NCBI GenBank assembly: GCA_964356295.1
Contig: CAYHHE010000020.1
Location: 1-39,729, forward strand
DNA: 39,729 nt
Direction of reading: 5' to 3'
Source: CAVQGZ01 sp964356295
Lineage (GTDB): Bacteria; Actinomycetota; Actinomycetes; Jiangellales; Jiangellaceae
Position numbers and translations under genes: made by a program
Shown here: in pieces, positions 25,586-33,701 of the stretch
How positions within the stretch are numbered: the stretch's first letter is position 1
Layout of the letters: each line of letters starts with the position of its first letter
The notes under the pieces: model-generated
Database searches by the model: none
Told to the model about the DNA's origin: nothing
What the model saw: the letters and a program-made list of their open reading frames with translations, nothing else

Positions 25586-26952
25586 CGACCCTCCAGCCGC
25601 GGGTCGGAGCCCCGCGGGCCGAGCTGTTCAGCACCCGCGGTCACCATCGGCTCCCAGTCGAACACGACCGCGTCGTCATCGCCCCCGATGACCACCTCGT
25701 CCCCCTCGAGCGCCCCCTGCCCCTGCAGGGCGGCCTCCACCCCCAGCCGGGCCAGCCGGTCGGCGAGGTACCCGACAGCCTCGTCGTTGGAGAAGTCGGT
25801 CTGCCGCACCCAGCGCTCCGGGCGGGTGCCGCGCACCCGGAACCGGTGCCCGTCGGGGGTGTCCTCCCGGGTGACGGTGAACCCGGCCTCGTCGACGGGC
25901 TCCGGACGAAGCACCAGACGGGTCGCCTCCGGGGCGGGGGCCGCTGCGCGCGCGGCGAGCACGATCTCGCCCAGGGCGAACCGCAGGGCGCGCAGCCCGG
26001 CGCCGGTGGCGGCCGACACCGCGACCACCGGCCAGCCCCGGGCCTGCAGGTCGCCGCGCACGATCTCGGCCAGCTCACGCGCGTCGGGCACGTCGATCTT
26101 GTTCAGGGCCACCAGGCGCGGCCGGTCGTCCAGCCCGCCGTAGGCGCGCAGCTCGCGCTCGATGACGTCGACATCGGTGACCGGGTCGCGGCCCGGCTCG
26201 AGAGTGGCGCAGTCGACCACATGGACGATCACCGCGCACCGCTCGACGTGGCGCAAGAAGTCGTGGCCCAGGCCGCGGCCGTCGCTGGCGCCCTCGATGA
26301 GCCCCGGCACGTCCGCGACGGTGAACCGGGTGTCGCCGGCCTCGACCACCCCGAGGTTCGGGACGAGCGTGGTGAACGGGAAGTCGGCGATCTTCGGTCG
26401 GGCGGCCGACAGGGCGGCCACCAGGCTCGACTTGCCGGCGCTGGGGAAGCCGACGAGGGCGACGTCCGCGACCGACTTCAGCTCCAGGGTGACGGTGCAT
26501 GACTCGCCGGGTTCGCCGAGCAGGGCGAACCCGGGAGCCTTGCGCCGCGGGGAGGCGAGGGCGGCGTTGCCGAGGCCCCCGCGCCCACCGTGGGCCACGA
26601 CGTACCGGGTCCCGGCGCCGACGAGGTCCACCAGCACCGTGCCGGCCTCGTCCACGACGACGGTTCCGTCCGGGACGGCGAGAACGACGTCGGCGCCCTC
26701 GGCACCATGCCGGTTGCCCCCCTGTCCGGGGCGGCCGTTGCCGGCGCGCCGATGGGGGCGTCGTTGGTAGTCCAGCAGCGTGGTCACACTGGGGTCGACC
26801 TCGAGGATCACGTCTCCGCCGCGTCCCCCGTTGCCGCCGTCGGGGCCGCCGAGGGGCTTGAACTTCTCCCGGCGCACCGATGCACATCCCCCTCCCCCGT
26901 CACCGGCCGAGACGTGCAGGACGGCACGGTCGACAAAGGTGGGGATGGCCAC
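25582..26952 (-). CDS. obg: Obg family GTPase
   Basis: A 456-aa GTPase that works in 50S assembly and stress control. The Gly-rich Obg domain is at 1-160 (GDGGGGCASVRREKF), followed by the G domain with GFPSAGKS (168-175), DVPGLIEGA (214-222) and NKID (284-287), and a C-terminal OCT domain (about 355-430), with a short acidic tail. The OCT domain is typical of Gram-positive Obg. The start is a GTG with no Shine-Dalgarno (the upstream sequence is its reverse), so coupling to rpmA, 21 bp away, is likely. Confidence 0.97.
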   Translation of the reverse strand: MAIPTFVDRAVLHVSAGDGGGGCASVRREKFKPLGGPDGGNGGRGGDVILEVDPSVTTLLDYQRRPHRRAGNGRPGQGGNRHGAEGADVVLAVPDGTVVVDEAGTVLVDLVGAGTRYVVAHGGRGGLGNAALASPRRKAPGFALLGEPGESCTVTLELKSVADVALVGFPSAGKSSLVAALSAARPKIADFPFTTLVPNLGVVEAGDTRFTVADVPGLIEGASDGRGLGHDFLRHVERCAVIVHVVDCATLEPGRDPVTDVDVIERELRAYGGLDDRPRLVALNKIDVPDARELAEIVRGDLQARGWPVVAVSAATGAGLRALRFALGEIVLAARAAAPAPEATRLVLRPEPVDEAGFTVTREDTPDGHRFRVRGTRPERWVRQTDFSNDEAVGYLADRLARLGVEAALQGQGALEGDEVVIGGDDDAVVFDWEPMVTAGAEQLGPRGSDPRLEGR

Positions 26953-26973
26953 GGAGGTGACCAGCGGGACCGG

Positions 26974-27243
26974 CTACTCCCCGGCGGGAGCGCCAGCGGG
27001 GAGGATCTCGACGATGCGGCGACCCCGTCGGCTGCCGAACCGGACCTGCCCGGCCTGCAGGGCGAACAGGGTGTCGTCGGACCCGCGGCCGACGTTCGGA
27101 CCGGGGTGGAAGTGGGTGCCGCGCTGGCGGACGAGGATCTCCCCGGCGTTGACCTGCTGGCCGCCGAAACGCTTGACCCCCAGACGCTGCGCGTTGGAGT
27201 CGCGACCGTTCCTGGACGACGACGCGCCCTTCTTGTGTGCCAT
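26974..27243 (-). CDS. rpmA: 50S ribosomal protein L27
   Basis: An 89-aa protein of the peptidyl-transferase region. The N-terminus MAHKKGASSSRNGRDSNAQR lacks the extra cleavable leader found in Firmicutes. The middle shows RLGVKRFGGQQVNAGEILVRQRG. A strong AAGGAG site lies 7 nt before the ATG. It is between rplU and obg, the near-universal rplU-rpmA-obg order. Confidence 0.98.
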   Translation of the reverse strand: MAHKKGASSSRNGRDSNAQRLGVKRFGGQQVNAGEILVRQRGTHFHPGPNVGRGSDDTLFALQAGQVRFGSRRGRRIVEILPAGAPAGE

Positions 27244-27302
27244 GTTCGCGCTCCTTGCCGGTTGTCAGCGTGCGTGGTTCGGTGACGCCTGCGAGCTGGT
27301 GC

Positions 27303-27608
27303 CTAGGCGGTGATGTCGAGGACCTTGACCTGCGAGTACCGCTGGCGGTGACCCTGCCTGCGCTTGTACCCGGACTTGTTCTTGAAATGCTGGATGCGGA
27401 TCTTGGGGCCCTTCGCCTGGCCGAGAACCTCGGCGGTGACGCTCACGGCGGACAGCCGGTCGGCGTCGCTGGTGACCGTGTCACCGTCCACGACGAGCAC
27501 AGCCGGCAGCTGGACGGTGTCGCCCACCTGGGCCGGCGCGTCGATCTCGATGACATCGCCGACCTCGACCTTGGTCTGGCCGCGGCCGTTGCGCACGATC
27601 GCGTACAC
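27303..27608 (-). CDS. rplU: 50S ribosomal protein L21
   Basis: A 101-aa protein that binds 23S rRNA. It begins MYAIVRNGRGQTKVEVGDVIE and contains the C-terminal signature KIRIQHFKNKSGYKRRQGHRQ. The start is GTG with GGGAG 12 nt upstream. It is the first gene of the rplU-rpmA-obg-proB-proA run, preceded by a leader of about 135 nt and a clear promoter. Confidence 0.98.
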   Translation of the reverse strand: MYAIVRNGRGQTKVEVGDVIEIDAPAQVGDTVQLPAVLVVDGDTVTSDADRLSAVSVTAEVLGQAKGPKIRIQHFKNKSGYKRRQGHRQRYSQVKVLDITA

Positions 27609-27743
27609 CGCACACTCTCTCTCCCGCCAGGCTCTGCTGGCCTCGTACTGGCTTCTCGTCCCGGCGACCCGACGTCGAGGGGTCTCGCTGTCCGGCTTCG
27701 CCCCGCTGGTGCATGACCGAGGTCAGAAGCAGTTCCGGGCCGA
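27609..27743 (-). promoter_or_regulatory. 5' leader of the rplU operon
   Basis: If transcription starts 7 nt after the TACCAT box, the mRNA has about 135 nt before rplU. On the minus strand this leader holds a nested hairpin (CCGG with GACCC/GGGTC and CCGG) and a GCCAG/CTGGC stem just before the ribosome-binding site. These could serve L21-dependent control, as ribosomal leaders often do, but no known motif is recognised. Confidence 0.4.
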
Positions 27744-27749
27744 CCCACC

Positions 27750-27779
27750 ATGGTACGGACCCGCTCCGAGAGGGGTCAA
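27750..27779 (-). promoter_or_regulatory. SigA-type promoter of the rplU operon
   Basis: On the minus strand TTGACC (27774-27779) is followed, after 18 nt, by TACCAT (27750-27755). This is the best -35/-10 pair in the window. The -35 overlaps the rne stop codon, so rplU gets its own start even though rne is transcribed towards it. Confidence 0.65.
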
Positions 27780-30091
27780 ACCGCGGCGGGTGCCTGCTCG
27801 GTCTCGGTGGCGCTCTCGGGCTTGTCCGGTGTCTCGGCGCGCTTGCCCGAGGCGTCGGAGCCACCGCGGCGCTTGGACGAGGACCGACGGGTGGGCTCCC
27901 GTGAGGACGTCGGCGATACCGGCACCGGCTCCCTCGTGGTGACCAGGCCACGGCCGTTGCAGCAGTCGCAGGGCTTGCTGAAGGTCTCCAGCAGGCCGGT
28001 CCCGATGCGCTTGCGGGTCATCTGCACCAGGCCCAGCGAGGTCACCTCGGCGACCTGGTGGCGGGTGCGGTCGCGGGCCAGGCACTCCACGAGGCGGCGC
28101 AGCACCAGGTCACGGTTGCTGCCAAGCACCATGTCGATGAAGTCGATGACGATGATGCCGCCGATGTCGCGCAGCCGGAGCTGGCGGGCGACCTCCTCGG
28201 CGGCCTCGAGGTTGTTCTTGGTCACCGTCTCCTCGAGGTTTCCCCCGCCCCCGGTGAACTTGCCCGTGTTGACGTCCACCACCGTCATCGCCTCGGTGCG
28301 GTCGATGACCAGCGAGCCGCCGGACGGCAGCCAGACCTTGCGTTCGAGCGCCTTGGCGATCTGCTCGTCCACCCGGTAGTGGTCGAAGACGTCCTGCTCG
28401 GAGTCCCAGCGCTGCAGCCTGTCGACGAGCGTGGGCGCGACGTGGGACACGTAGGGCTCGATGGTGTCCCAGGCGTCGTCGCCGGAGACGACGATTGCGG
28501 CGAAGTCCTCGTTGAACAGGTCACGGACGATCTTCAGCGTCAGGTCGGGCTCGGCGTAGAGCGTCGAAGGGGCCGACCCGGAGGCGACCTTGGCCTCGAT
28601 GTCCTCCCACTGGGCCTTCAGGCGGGCCACATCGCGGCGCAGCTCCTCCTCACCAGCGCCCTCTGCGGCGGTGCGGATGATCACCTCCGCGTCGTCCGGG
28701 ACCACGTCCTTGAGGATGCCGCGCAGGCGGGACCGCTCGGTGTCGGACAGCTTGCGGCTGATGCCGCTCATCGAGCCGCCCGGCACATACACCACGAACC
28801 GGCCGGGCAGGCTGATGCTGCTGGTCAGCCGAGCACCCTTGTGCCCGATGGGGTCCTTGGTGACCTGGACGAGCACGCTCTGCCCCGAGGTCAGGGCCTC
28901 CTCGATCCGCTTGGGCTTGCCCTCGGACAGGCTCCAGTCGACCTCGCCCGCGTAGAGCACCGCGTTGCGTCCCCGACCGATGTCGACGAAGGCCGCCTCC
29001 ATGGCCGGCAGCACGTTCTGCACCTTGCCCAGGTAGATGTTGCCGATGATGCTGCGCTGGGTGCCCTGGTCGAGGTAGTGCTCGGCGAGCATGCCGTCCT
29101 CGAGGACGGCAAGCTGGGTCAGCGGGTTGTCCCGGTCGCCGCGCTGCCGGACGACCATGACCCGCTCGACGGACTCCCGGCGGGCCAGGAACTCCGACTC
29201 CGACATGATCGTCGGACGGCGACGCCCGGTGTCGCGCCCGTCGCGACGGCGCTGCCGCTTGGCCTCCACCCGGGTCGACCCGCGGGTCGCGGTGATCTCG
29301 TCGTCGGCTCGGCGACTCTCCCGTACCCGGACGACGGTGTCGGCGAGGTCGTCGGCACGCGCCGCGCCCTCACCGGCGCCGGCCTTGCGACGCCGACGAC
29401 GGCGCCGACGCGTGGACGTGCTGGCGCCCTCACCCTCCTGGGAGGGTTCGGCCTCATCGTCCCGGGAGGTGTCCTTCCCTGGTTCCTCGGCGCCGGACTC
29501 GGCCTGCTCGGCGTCGGGCGCGGCCTGCTCGGCGTCGGCAGCAGTCGGCTCCGGCGCCTCCTCGGTGCCCTCGCCTGCGTCAGGACCGGACTTGCGGCGG
29601 CCACGCCCCCCTCGGCGGCGTCGCTTGCGAGGACCGGTCGCTTCTGTGTCGTCGGCACCTTCCTCGGTGGTCTGCGATGCCGACGGTTCCCCGTCGCTGT
29701 CCCCGGACGCAGCCTCCGGCTCAGGGTGCGGCCGCGAGGAGGTCGCCCGGCGCCGCGGGGCCACCTCGACCGGCTGCGGGGGCTGGAACAGCGGCACGGC
29801 GGCAACCTCAGCGGCCTGGCTCGCCCCCGGCGGCGCAGCCTCCGCAGTCGCAGCGGCGTCCTGATCGGGCGAGGTGAACGTGGGCTCCGGCGGGCCGGCG
29901 GGCCGTCTGGCCGCGCGTCGGCGGCGCTGCGGGCGCGACGGCTCCTCGTCCCCTGCCGCGGCGGGCTCTGTGTCGGGCACGCCCTCGGGCACACCCTCGG
30001 TCGCGGCTGGAGCCTCGTCGCCTGGGGTCGCCTCGGGGTGGGTCTCGGGGATCGTGTCGGGGGTGGTCTCGGGGGTGGTGTCGGATGGCAC
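27776..30091 (-). CDS. rne: Ribonuclease E/G family endoribonuclease
   Basis: A 771-aa endoribonuclease for mRNA decay and rRNA processing. The first 300 or so residues are disordered, starting with a Thr/Pro/Glu repeat (TPETTPDTIPETHPEATP) and continuing with acidic stretches broken by Arg-rich patches (RRRRRRRRK) that can bind RNA. The catalytic part has an S1 domain (GNIYLGKVQNVLPAMEAAF, about 350), the active-site Asp regions DVNTGKFTGG (about 605) and IIVIDFIDM (about 650), and a Zn-link-like CDCCNGRG (about 707). The extended N-terminus is typical of actinobacterial RNase E. The GTG at 30089-30091 is preceded by AGGAG; a TTG three nt upstream is an alternative. Confidence 0.95.
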   Translation of the reverse strand: MPSDTTPETTPDTIPETHPEATPGDEAPAATEGVPEGVPDTEPAAAGDEEPSRPQRRRRAARRPAGPPEPTFTSPDQDAAATAEAAPPGASQAAEVAAVPLFQPPQPVEVAPRRRATSSRPHPEPEAASGDSDGEPSASQTTEEGADDTEATGPRKRRRRGGRGRRKSGPDAGEGTEEAPEPTAADAEQAAPDAEQAESGAEEPGKDTSRDDEAEPSQEGEGASTSTRRRRRRRRKAGAGEGAARADDLADTVVRVRESRRADDEITATRGSTRVEAKRQRRRDGRDTGRRRPTIMSESEFLARRESVERVMVVRQRGDRDNPLTQLAVLEDGMLAEHYLDQGTQRSIIGNIYLGKVQNVLPAMEAAFVDIGRGRNAVLYAGEVDWSLSEGKPKRIEEALTSGQSVLVQVTKDPIGHKGARLTSSISLPGRFVVYVPGGSMSGISRKLSDTERSRLRGILKDVVPDDAEVIIRTAAEGAGEEELRRDVARLKAQWEDIEAKVASGSAPSTLYAEPDLTLKIVRDLFNEDFAAIVVSGDDAWDTIEPYVSHVAPTLVDRLQRWDSEQDVFDHYRVDEQIAKALERKVWLPSGGSLVIDRTEAMTVVDVNTGKFTGGGGNLEETVTKNNLEAAEEVARQLRLRDIGGIIVIDFIDMVLGSNRDLVLRRLVECLARDRTRHQVAEVTSLGLVQMTRKRIGTGLLETFSKPCDCCNGRGLVTTREPVPVSPTSSREPTRRSSSKRRGGSDASGKRAETPDKPESATETEQAPAAV

Positions 30092-30162
30092 CAACGTCTG
30101 TCTCCTACTCGCCCCGCCCGGGTCGTCCCCTGGCGGGGGTGTCGCGTCCCGGCCCCGGGGGG

Positions 30163-30182
30163 CCAGCACGGAAGCCTGCTGG
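30163..30182 (-). terminator. Possible hairpin between DUF2344 gene and rne
   Basis: CCAGCA (30163-30168) and TGCTGG (30177-30182) form a 6-bp stem with an 8-nt loop in the 165-bp gap. A very GC-rich palindrome (GGCCCC..GGGGCC, 30151-30164) lies beside it. They may end the radical-SAM/DUF2344 transcript or lie in the rne leader. Confidence 0.3.
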
Positions 30183-30256
30183 TCGCGAGTCCGCGGAGGT
30201 CCGCGCTTCCAGTGGCCGCGTGCCCGGGGACTCGGGAGTCGCCGGTCGCGGCCGCA

Positions 30257-30994
30257 TCATGTCAGCGGGTCGACCACCGTGCCGGTCTGCGCGTCGAGCG
30301 GGCCCTGGTCGAGCCGGGTGGCCACAGGTGGCACCGGAGGGATGAGCCCGGCGACGTCGCGCAGTCCAGCGAGGACGTCGTCCGGTCGAACAGACGGTGT
30401 CCCGTGCCATACGACCATCTGCAGTATCGCACAGGAACCCTCGTCCGTGCCGCAGTCGTCCACAGTCGCCTGCACGAGTGCCGCCCTGACGTCCACCGTC
30501 GTGCGCCCGGACTTGGTCGTGCGCGGCACCGAGAGGCTGGTGGTGGCGAGCAGGGCGGCGACCGCAGCCTCGAGGTCGCGCCGCAACACCCCGGGGAAGG
30601 CGATCTTCCACCGCGAGGCTGCCTCGGGCCCGGTGAGCCGCTCCCCCAGCGACGGGCCGACCGCTTCGACCACCGCCACGATGTCGAGACCATCGGGCAA
30701 CGCCTCGTCCAGGGCCTGGGACACCTGCTGCGGGTCGCGTCGCTCCTGCAGCCCGATCTCGACGTACTCGGCCTCGCTGGCGACACCGGTGGGCACCGCC
30801 GGCAGGTAGGAGATCCGCGGGTGCGGGCTGAACCCCTGCGAGTGCGCGACGGGGACGCCGGCCCGGCGCAGCGCCCGCTCGAGGGACCGCTGGAAGTCGC
30901 GCACGCTGGTGAACCGCATCCGTCCGCGCTTGGCGTAGCGGATCCGCAGGCGCTGCACGACCGGCGGCTGCGGGTGAGGGGCGGACCCGCGCAC
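30257..30994 (-). CDS. TIGR03936 / DUF2344 family protein
   Basis: A 245-aa protein of the DUF2344 family, known as the partner of the adjacent radical SAM protein. The N-terminus QRLRIRYAKRGRMRFTSVRDFQRSLERALRRAGVPVAHSQGFSPHPRIS is the family signature (two parts of this are seen here: RLRIRYAKRGRMRFTS and SQGFSPHPRISYLPAVPTG). It starts with GTG 3 nt after the radical SAM stop. The pair is widespread in bacteria, sometimes fused, and often lies next to RNase E/G and rplU, which suggests work on RNA or ribosomes. The reaction is unknown. Confidence 0.9.
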   Translation of the reverse strand: MRGSAPHPQPPVVQRLRIRYAKRGRMRFTSVRDFQRSLERALRRAGVPVAHSQGFSPHPRISYLPAVPTGVASEAEYVEIGLQERRDPQQVSQALDEALPDGLDIVAVVEAVGPSLGERLTGPEAASRWKIAFPGVLRRDLEAAVAALLATTSLSVPRTTKSGRTTVDVRAALVQATVDDCGTDEGSCAILQMVVWHGTPSVRPDDVLAGLRDVAGLIPPVPPVATRLDQGPLDAQTGTVVDPLT

Positions 30995-30997
30995 CGC

Positions 30998-32926
30998 TCA
31001 GACCGGCTCGAGCGGCAGCAGACGCTGCCCGGTGGGCCCGATCTCGATGCTGCTACCGAGGCTGGGGCACACGCCGCAGAAGTAGCAGGCGCTCCACCGG
31101 CAGTCCTCGACGCCCTCGGCCTCGGGGTCGAGGGCGTCCTGCCAGTCCTCCCAGAGCCACTGCTTGTCCAGGCCGGAGTCGAGGTGGTCCCACGGCAGCA
31201 TCTCGTCGTGGCCGCGCTCCCGGGTGGTGTACCAGTCGATGTCGACACCCGTCCCGGCCAGCGCCTTCTCAGCCGCGGTGGTCCAGCGCTCGTGGGAGAT
31301 GTGCTCGCTCCAGCCGTCGAAGCGTCCACCGGCTGCCCAGACCGCCTCGACGACACGGCCGACCCGCCGGTCGCCGCGGGACAACAGCCCCTCGACGATG
31401 CCGGGCTTGCCGTCGTGGTAGCGCAGCCCGATGGCCTTGGCGTAGTCGCGGTCGCGGCGGATCTCCTCGCGCAGCAGCCGCAGCCGCTCGTCGGTGCGCT
31501 CGTGGTCGAGCTGCGCGGCCCACTGGAACGGGGTGTGCGGCTTGGGCACGAACCCGCCGATGGACACGGTGCAGCGGATGTCGCGCCGGCCCGACACCTT
31601 GCGTCCGGTGCGGATCACCTCGCGGGCCAGTGCGGCGATCTGCAGCACGTCCTCGTCGGTCTCGGTCGGGAGCCCGCACATGAAGTAGAGCTTGACGTGG
31701 CGCCAGCCGTGCTCGTAGGCGGTGGCTACGGTGCGGATGAGGTCGTCCTCGCTGACCTGCTTGTTGATCACGTTGCGCATCCGCTCCGAGCCACCCTCGG
31801 GGGCGAAGGTCAGCCCCGAGCGGCGGCCGTTGCGGGACAGCTCGTTGGCCAGCGTCACGTTGAACGCGTCCACCCGGGTGCTCGGCAGCGACAGCGCGGT
31901 GGTGGTGCCCGCGTAGCGCTCGGCGAGGTCGGTGGCGATGGCGCCGATCTCGGAGTGGTCGGCGCTGGACAGGCTGAGCAGTCCCACCTCGGACAGCCCG
32001 GACGCGCGCAGCCCTGCCTCGACCATCTCCCCGATGGTGGTGATGCTGCGCTCCCGGACGGGACGGGTGATCATGCCGGCCTGGCAGAACCGGCAGCCGC
32101 GGGTGCAGCCGCGGAAGATCTCCACGCTGTAGCGCTCGTGCACGGTCTCGGCCAGCGGCACGATCGGACGGGACGGGTACGGCCACGCGTCCAGGTCGGC
32201 GAGCGTGTGCTTGTGGACGCGCGCCGGCACGCCGGCACGGTTGGGCGTGACGGCGGCGATCGGTCCGTCCGGGTGGTAGCTCACGTCGTAGAACGCCGGG
32301 ACGTAGACCCCGCCGCCGGCGGCCAGCAGGCCCAGGACCTCCTCGCGCCCCCCGGGACGTCCGGCGGCCTTCCAGCGACGCACCACCTCGGTGACGGCAG
32401 TGACGATCTGCTCGCCGTCGCCCATGATCGCGGCGTCGACGAAGTCGGCGATGGGTTCGGGGTTGAACGCCGCGTGCCCGCCGACGACGACAAGAGGGTG
32501 ACGCTCGTCGCGATCGGCCGCACGCAGCGGGATGCCGGCGAGGTCGAGCGCGGTCAGCAGGTTGGTGTAGCCGAGCTCGGTGGCCAGCGAGACCCCGAGG
32601 ATGTCGAACGCCCCCACCGGGCGGTGCGCGTCGACGGTGAACTGGGGGACGCCGTGCTCGCGCATGAGCGCCTCGAGGTCGGGCCACACGCTGTAGGTGC
32701 GCTCGGCGATCGTGTCCGGCTGCTCGTTGAGCAGCTCGTAGAGGATCTGGACGCCCTGGTTGGGCAGGCCGACCTCGTAGGCATCCGGATACATCAGTGC
32801 CCACCGCACGGTGCGCGTGTCGTCCCCCCAGGGCTTGACGACCGAGTTGAGCTCGCCGCCCACGTACTGCACAGGCTTCTGCACCCGGGGCAGCAGCGGC
32901 TCGAGCTGGGCGAACAGCGACTCCAT
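30998..32926 (-). CDS. TIGR03960 family B12-binding-like radical SAM protein
   Basis: A 642-aa protein. The region of residues 40-200 resembles a cobalamin-binding-type domain (ALMYPDAYEVGLPNQGVQILYE, then DILGVSLATELGYTNLL). The radical SAM domain follows, with the [4Fe-4S] ligands in RGCTRGCRFCQAG (C274, C278, C281) and later LTFAPEGGSERMRNVINK. The C-terminal tail has further cysteines (DCRWSACYFCGVCPSLG) that may bind a second cluster. It is coupled to the DUF2344 gene. It should generate a 5'-deoxyadenosyl radical, but the substrate is not known. The ATG is 9 nt after a TAGGCT box. Confidence 0.93.
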   Translation of the reverse strand: MESLFAQLEPLLPRVQKPVQYVGGELNSVVKPWGDDTRTVRWALMYPDAYEVGLPNQGVQILYELLNEQPDTIAERTYSVWPDLEALMREHGVPQFTVDAHRPVGAFDILGVSLATELGYTNLLTALDLAGIPLRAADRDERHPLVVVGGHAAFNPEPIADFVDAAIMGDGEQIVTAVTEVVRRWKAAGRPGGREEVLGLLAAGGGVYVPAFYDVSYHPDGPIAAVTPNRAGVPARVHKHTLADLDAWPYPSRPIVPLAETVHERYSVEIFRGCTRGCRFCQAGMITRPVRERSITTIGEMVEAGLRASGLSEVGLLSLSSADHSEIGAIATDLAERYAGTTTALSLPSTRVDAFNVTLANELSRNGRRSGLTFAPEGGSERMRNVINKQVSEDDLIRTVATAYEHGWRHVKLYFMCGLPTETDEDVLQIAALAREVIRTGRKVSGRRDIRCTVSIGGFVPKPHTPFQWAAQLDHERTDERLRLLREEIRRDRDYAKAIGLRYHDGKPGIVEGLLSRGDRRVGRVVEAVWAAGGRFDGWSEHISHERWTTAAEKALAGTGVDIDWYTTRERGHDEMLPWDHLDSGLDKQWLWEDWQDALDPEAEGVEDCRWSACYFCGVCPSLGSSIEIGPTGQRLLPLEPV

Positions 32927-32935
32927 CAGGGCTGC

Positions 32936-32941
32936 AGCCTA
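32936..32941 (-). promoter_or_regulatory. -10 box for the radical SAM-DUF2344 unit
   Basis: TAGGCT on the minus strand lies 9 nt before the ATG at 32926, so the mRNA would be leaderless or have only one or two extra bases. It is in the 52-bp gap after ndk. Confidence 0.45.
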
Positions 32942-32978
32942 CGTCGCGGCCCCGGCTCGGACGCAGCCATCGCTGAGG

Positions 32979-33389
32979 TCAGGGCCCGTCGGGGAACCAG
33001 AGCGCGAGCTCGCGAGCAGCGGACTCGGGCGAGTCCGAGGCGTGCACGAGGTTCTCCGAGCCCGACAGCGAGTAGTCGCCGCGGATGGTGCCAGGCGCGG
33101 CCTTGCGACCGTCGGTGGCGCCCACCAGGGTGCGGACCACGCTGACCGCCTGGTCCCCCTCGACGATGAGCGCGATGAGCGGCCCGGAGGTGATGAAGGC
33201 CTGAAGGCCGGCGTACCAGGCCTTCTCGACGTGCTCGGCGTAGTGCTCGTCGGCGTGCTCGGTGCTGATCTGGTGCATGTGCATCGCGGTGATGGCCAGG
33301 CTCTTGCGCTCGAAGCGCGCGAGGATGTCGCCGACGAGGCCGCGGCGGACCGCGTCGGGCTTGAGCAGGACGAGCGTGCGCTCGGACAC
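32979..33389 (-). CDS. ndk: Nucleoside diphosphate kinase
   Basis: A 136-aa enzyme that passes phosphate from ATP to other NDPs through a phospho-histidine. It begins SERTLVLLKPDAVRRGLVG, and the active His is H116 in SGSENLVHASDS. The length is normal. The start is GTG (33387-33389) with GGGAG upstream; longer frames through the gap and the 20-bp array are artefacts. It lies between the radical SAM gene and folC/DUF4233, as in other actinobacteria. Confidence 0.97.
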   Translation of the reverse strand: MSERTLVLLKPDAVRRGLVGDILARFERKSLAITAMHMHQISTEHADEHYAEHVEKAWYAGLQAFITSGPLIALIVEGDQAVSVVRTLVGATDGRKAAPGTIRGDYSLSGSENLVHASDSPESAARELALWFPDGP

Positions 33390-33460
33390 GGTGACTCCCA
33401 GGGTTCTGCGTGCAACGTCCCCACGATTGTCGTCCATCGCCGGTCGCTGTCGCGCCATCG

Positions 33461-33657
33461 CACGCCTGACGAGGCGCGTAGGAGCCTGACGAGGCACGTA
33501 GGAGCCTGACGAGGCACNNNNNNNNNNNNNNNNNNNNNNNNNNNNNNNNNNNNNNNNNNNNNNNNNNNNNNNNNNNNNNNNNNNNNNNNNNNNNNNNNNN
33601 NNNNNNNNNNNNNNNNNCGTAGGAGCCTGACGAGGCACGTAGGAGCCTGACGAGGCA
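33461..33657. repeat. 20-bp tandem repeat array with an assembly gap
   Basis: The unit CGTAGGAGCCTGACGAGGCA occurs perfectly at 33477-33496, 33497-33516, 33618-33637 and 33638-33657, with a partial copy at 33461-33476. The 100 Ns (33518-33617) lie in the middle. The distance between the flanking copies is not a multiple of 20, so the gap length is nominal and more units are probably missing. Each unit contains a small stem GCCT-GACG-AGGC. Confidence 0.9.
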
Positions 33658-33660
33658 CAC

Positions 33661-33686
33661 ACGCCCCGTCAAGCTCCGACGGGCGT
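33661..33686 (-). terminator. Terminator of the folC-DUF4233 unit
   Basis: ACGCCC and GTC (33661-33670, one bulged C) pair with GAC and GGGCGT (33678-33686) over a 7-nt loop. It lies 60 bp past the DUF4233 stop and shields the tandem array and ndk from read-through. Confidence 0.6.
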
Positions 33687-33701
33687 ACTTGACGTGATCA
33701 C

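Noticed and set aside
27609..27743. Known riboswitch in the rplU leader
   Set aside because: The stems do not match any riboswitch consensus I recognise; only a generic ribosomal-protein leader can be suggested.
28058..33145. A 1695-aa open frame antisense to rne, DUF2344, radical SAM and ndk
   Set aside because: It spans four real genes and their intergenic gaps, which no real gene would do; it has no domain.
33461..33657. CRISPR array
   Set aside because: The 20-bp units are directly adjacent with no spacers, and no cas gene is present.
32926..33672. Frames of 227-248 aa through the 20-bp array and gap
   Set aside because: A 20-bp period cannot encode a stable repeat protein without frame cycling, Ns interrupt the frame, and the Ndk start is well placed at 33389.
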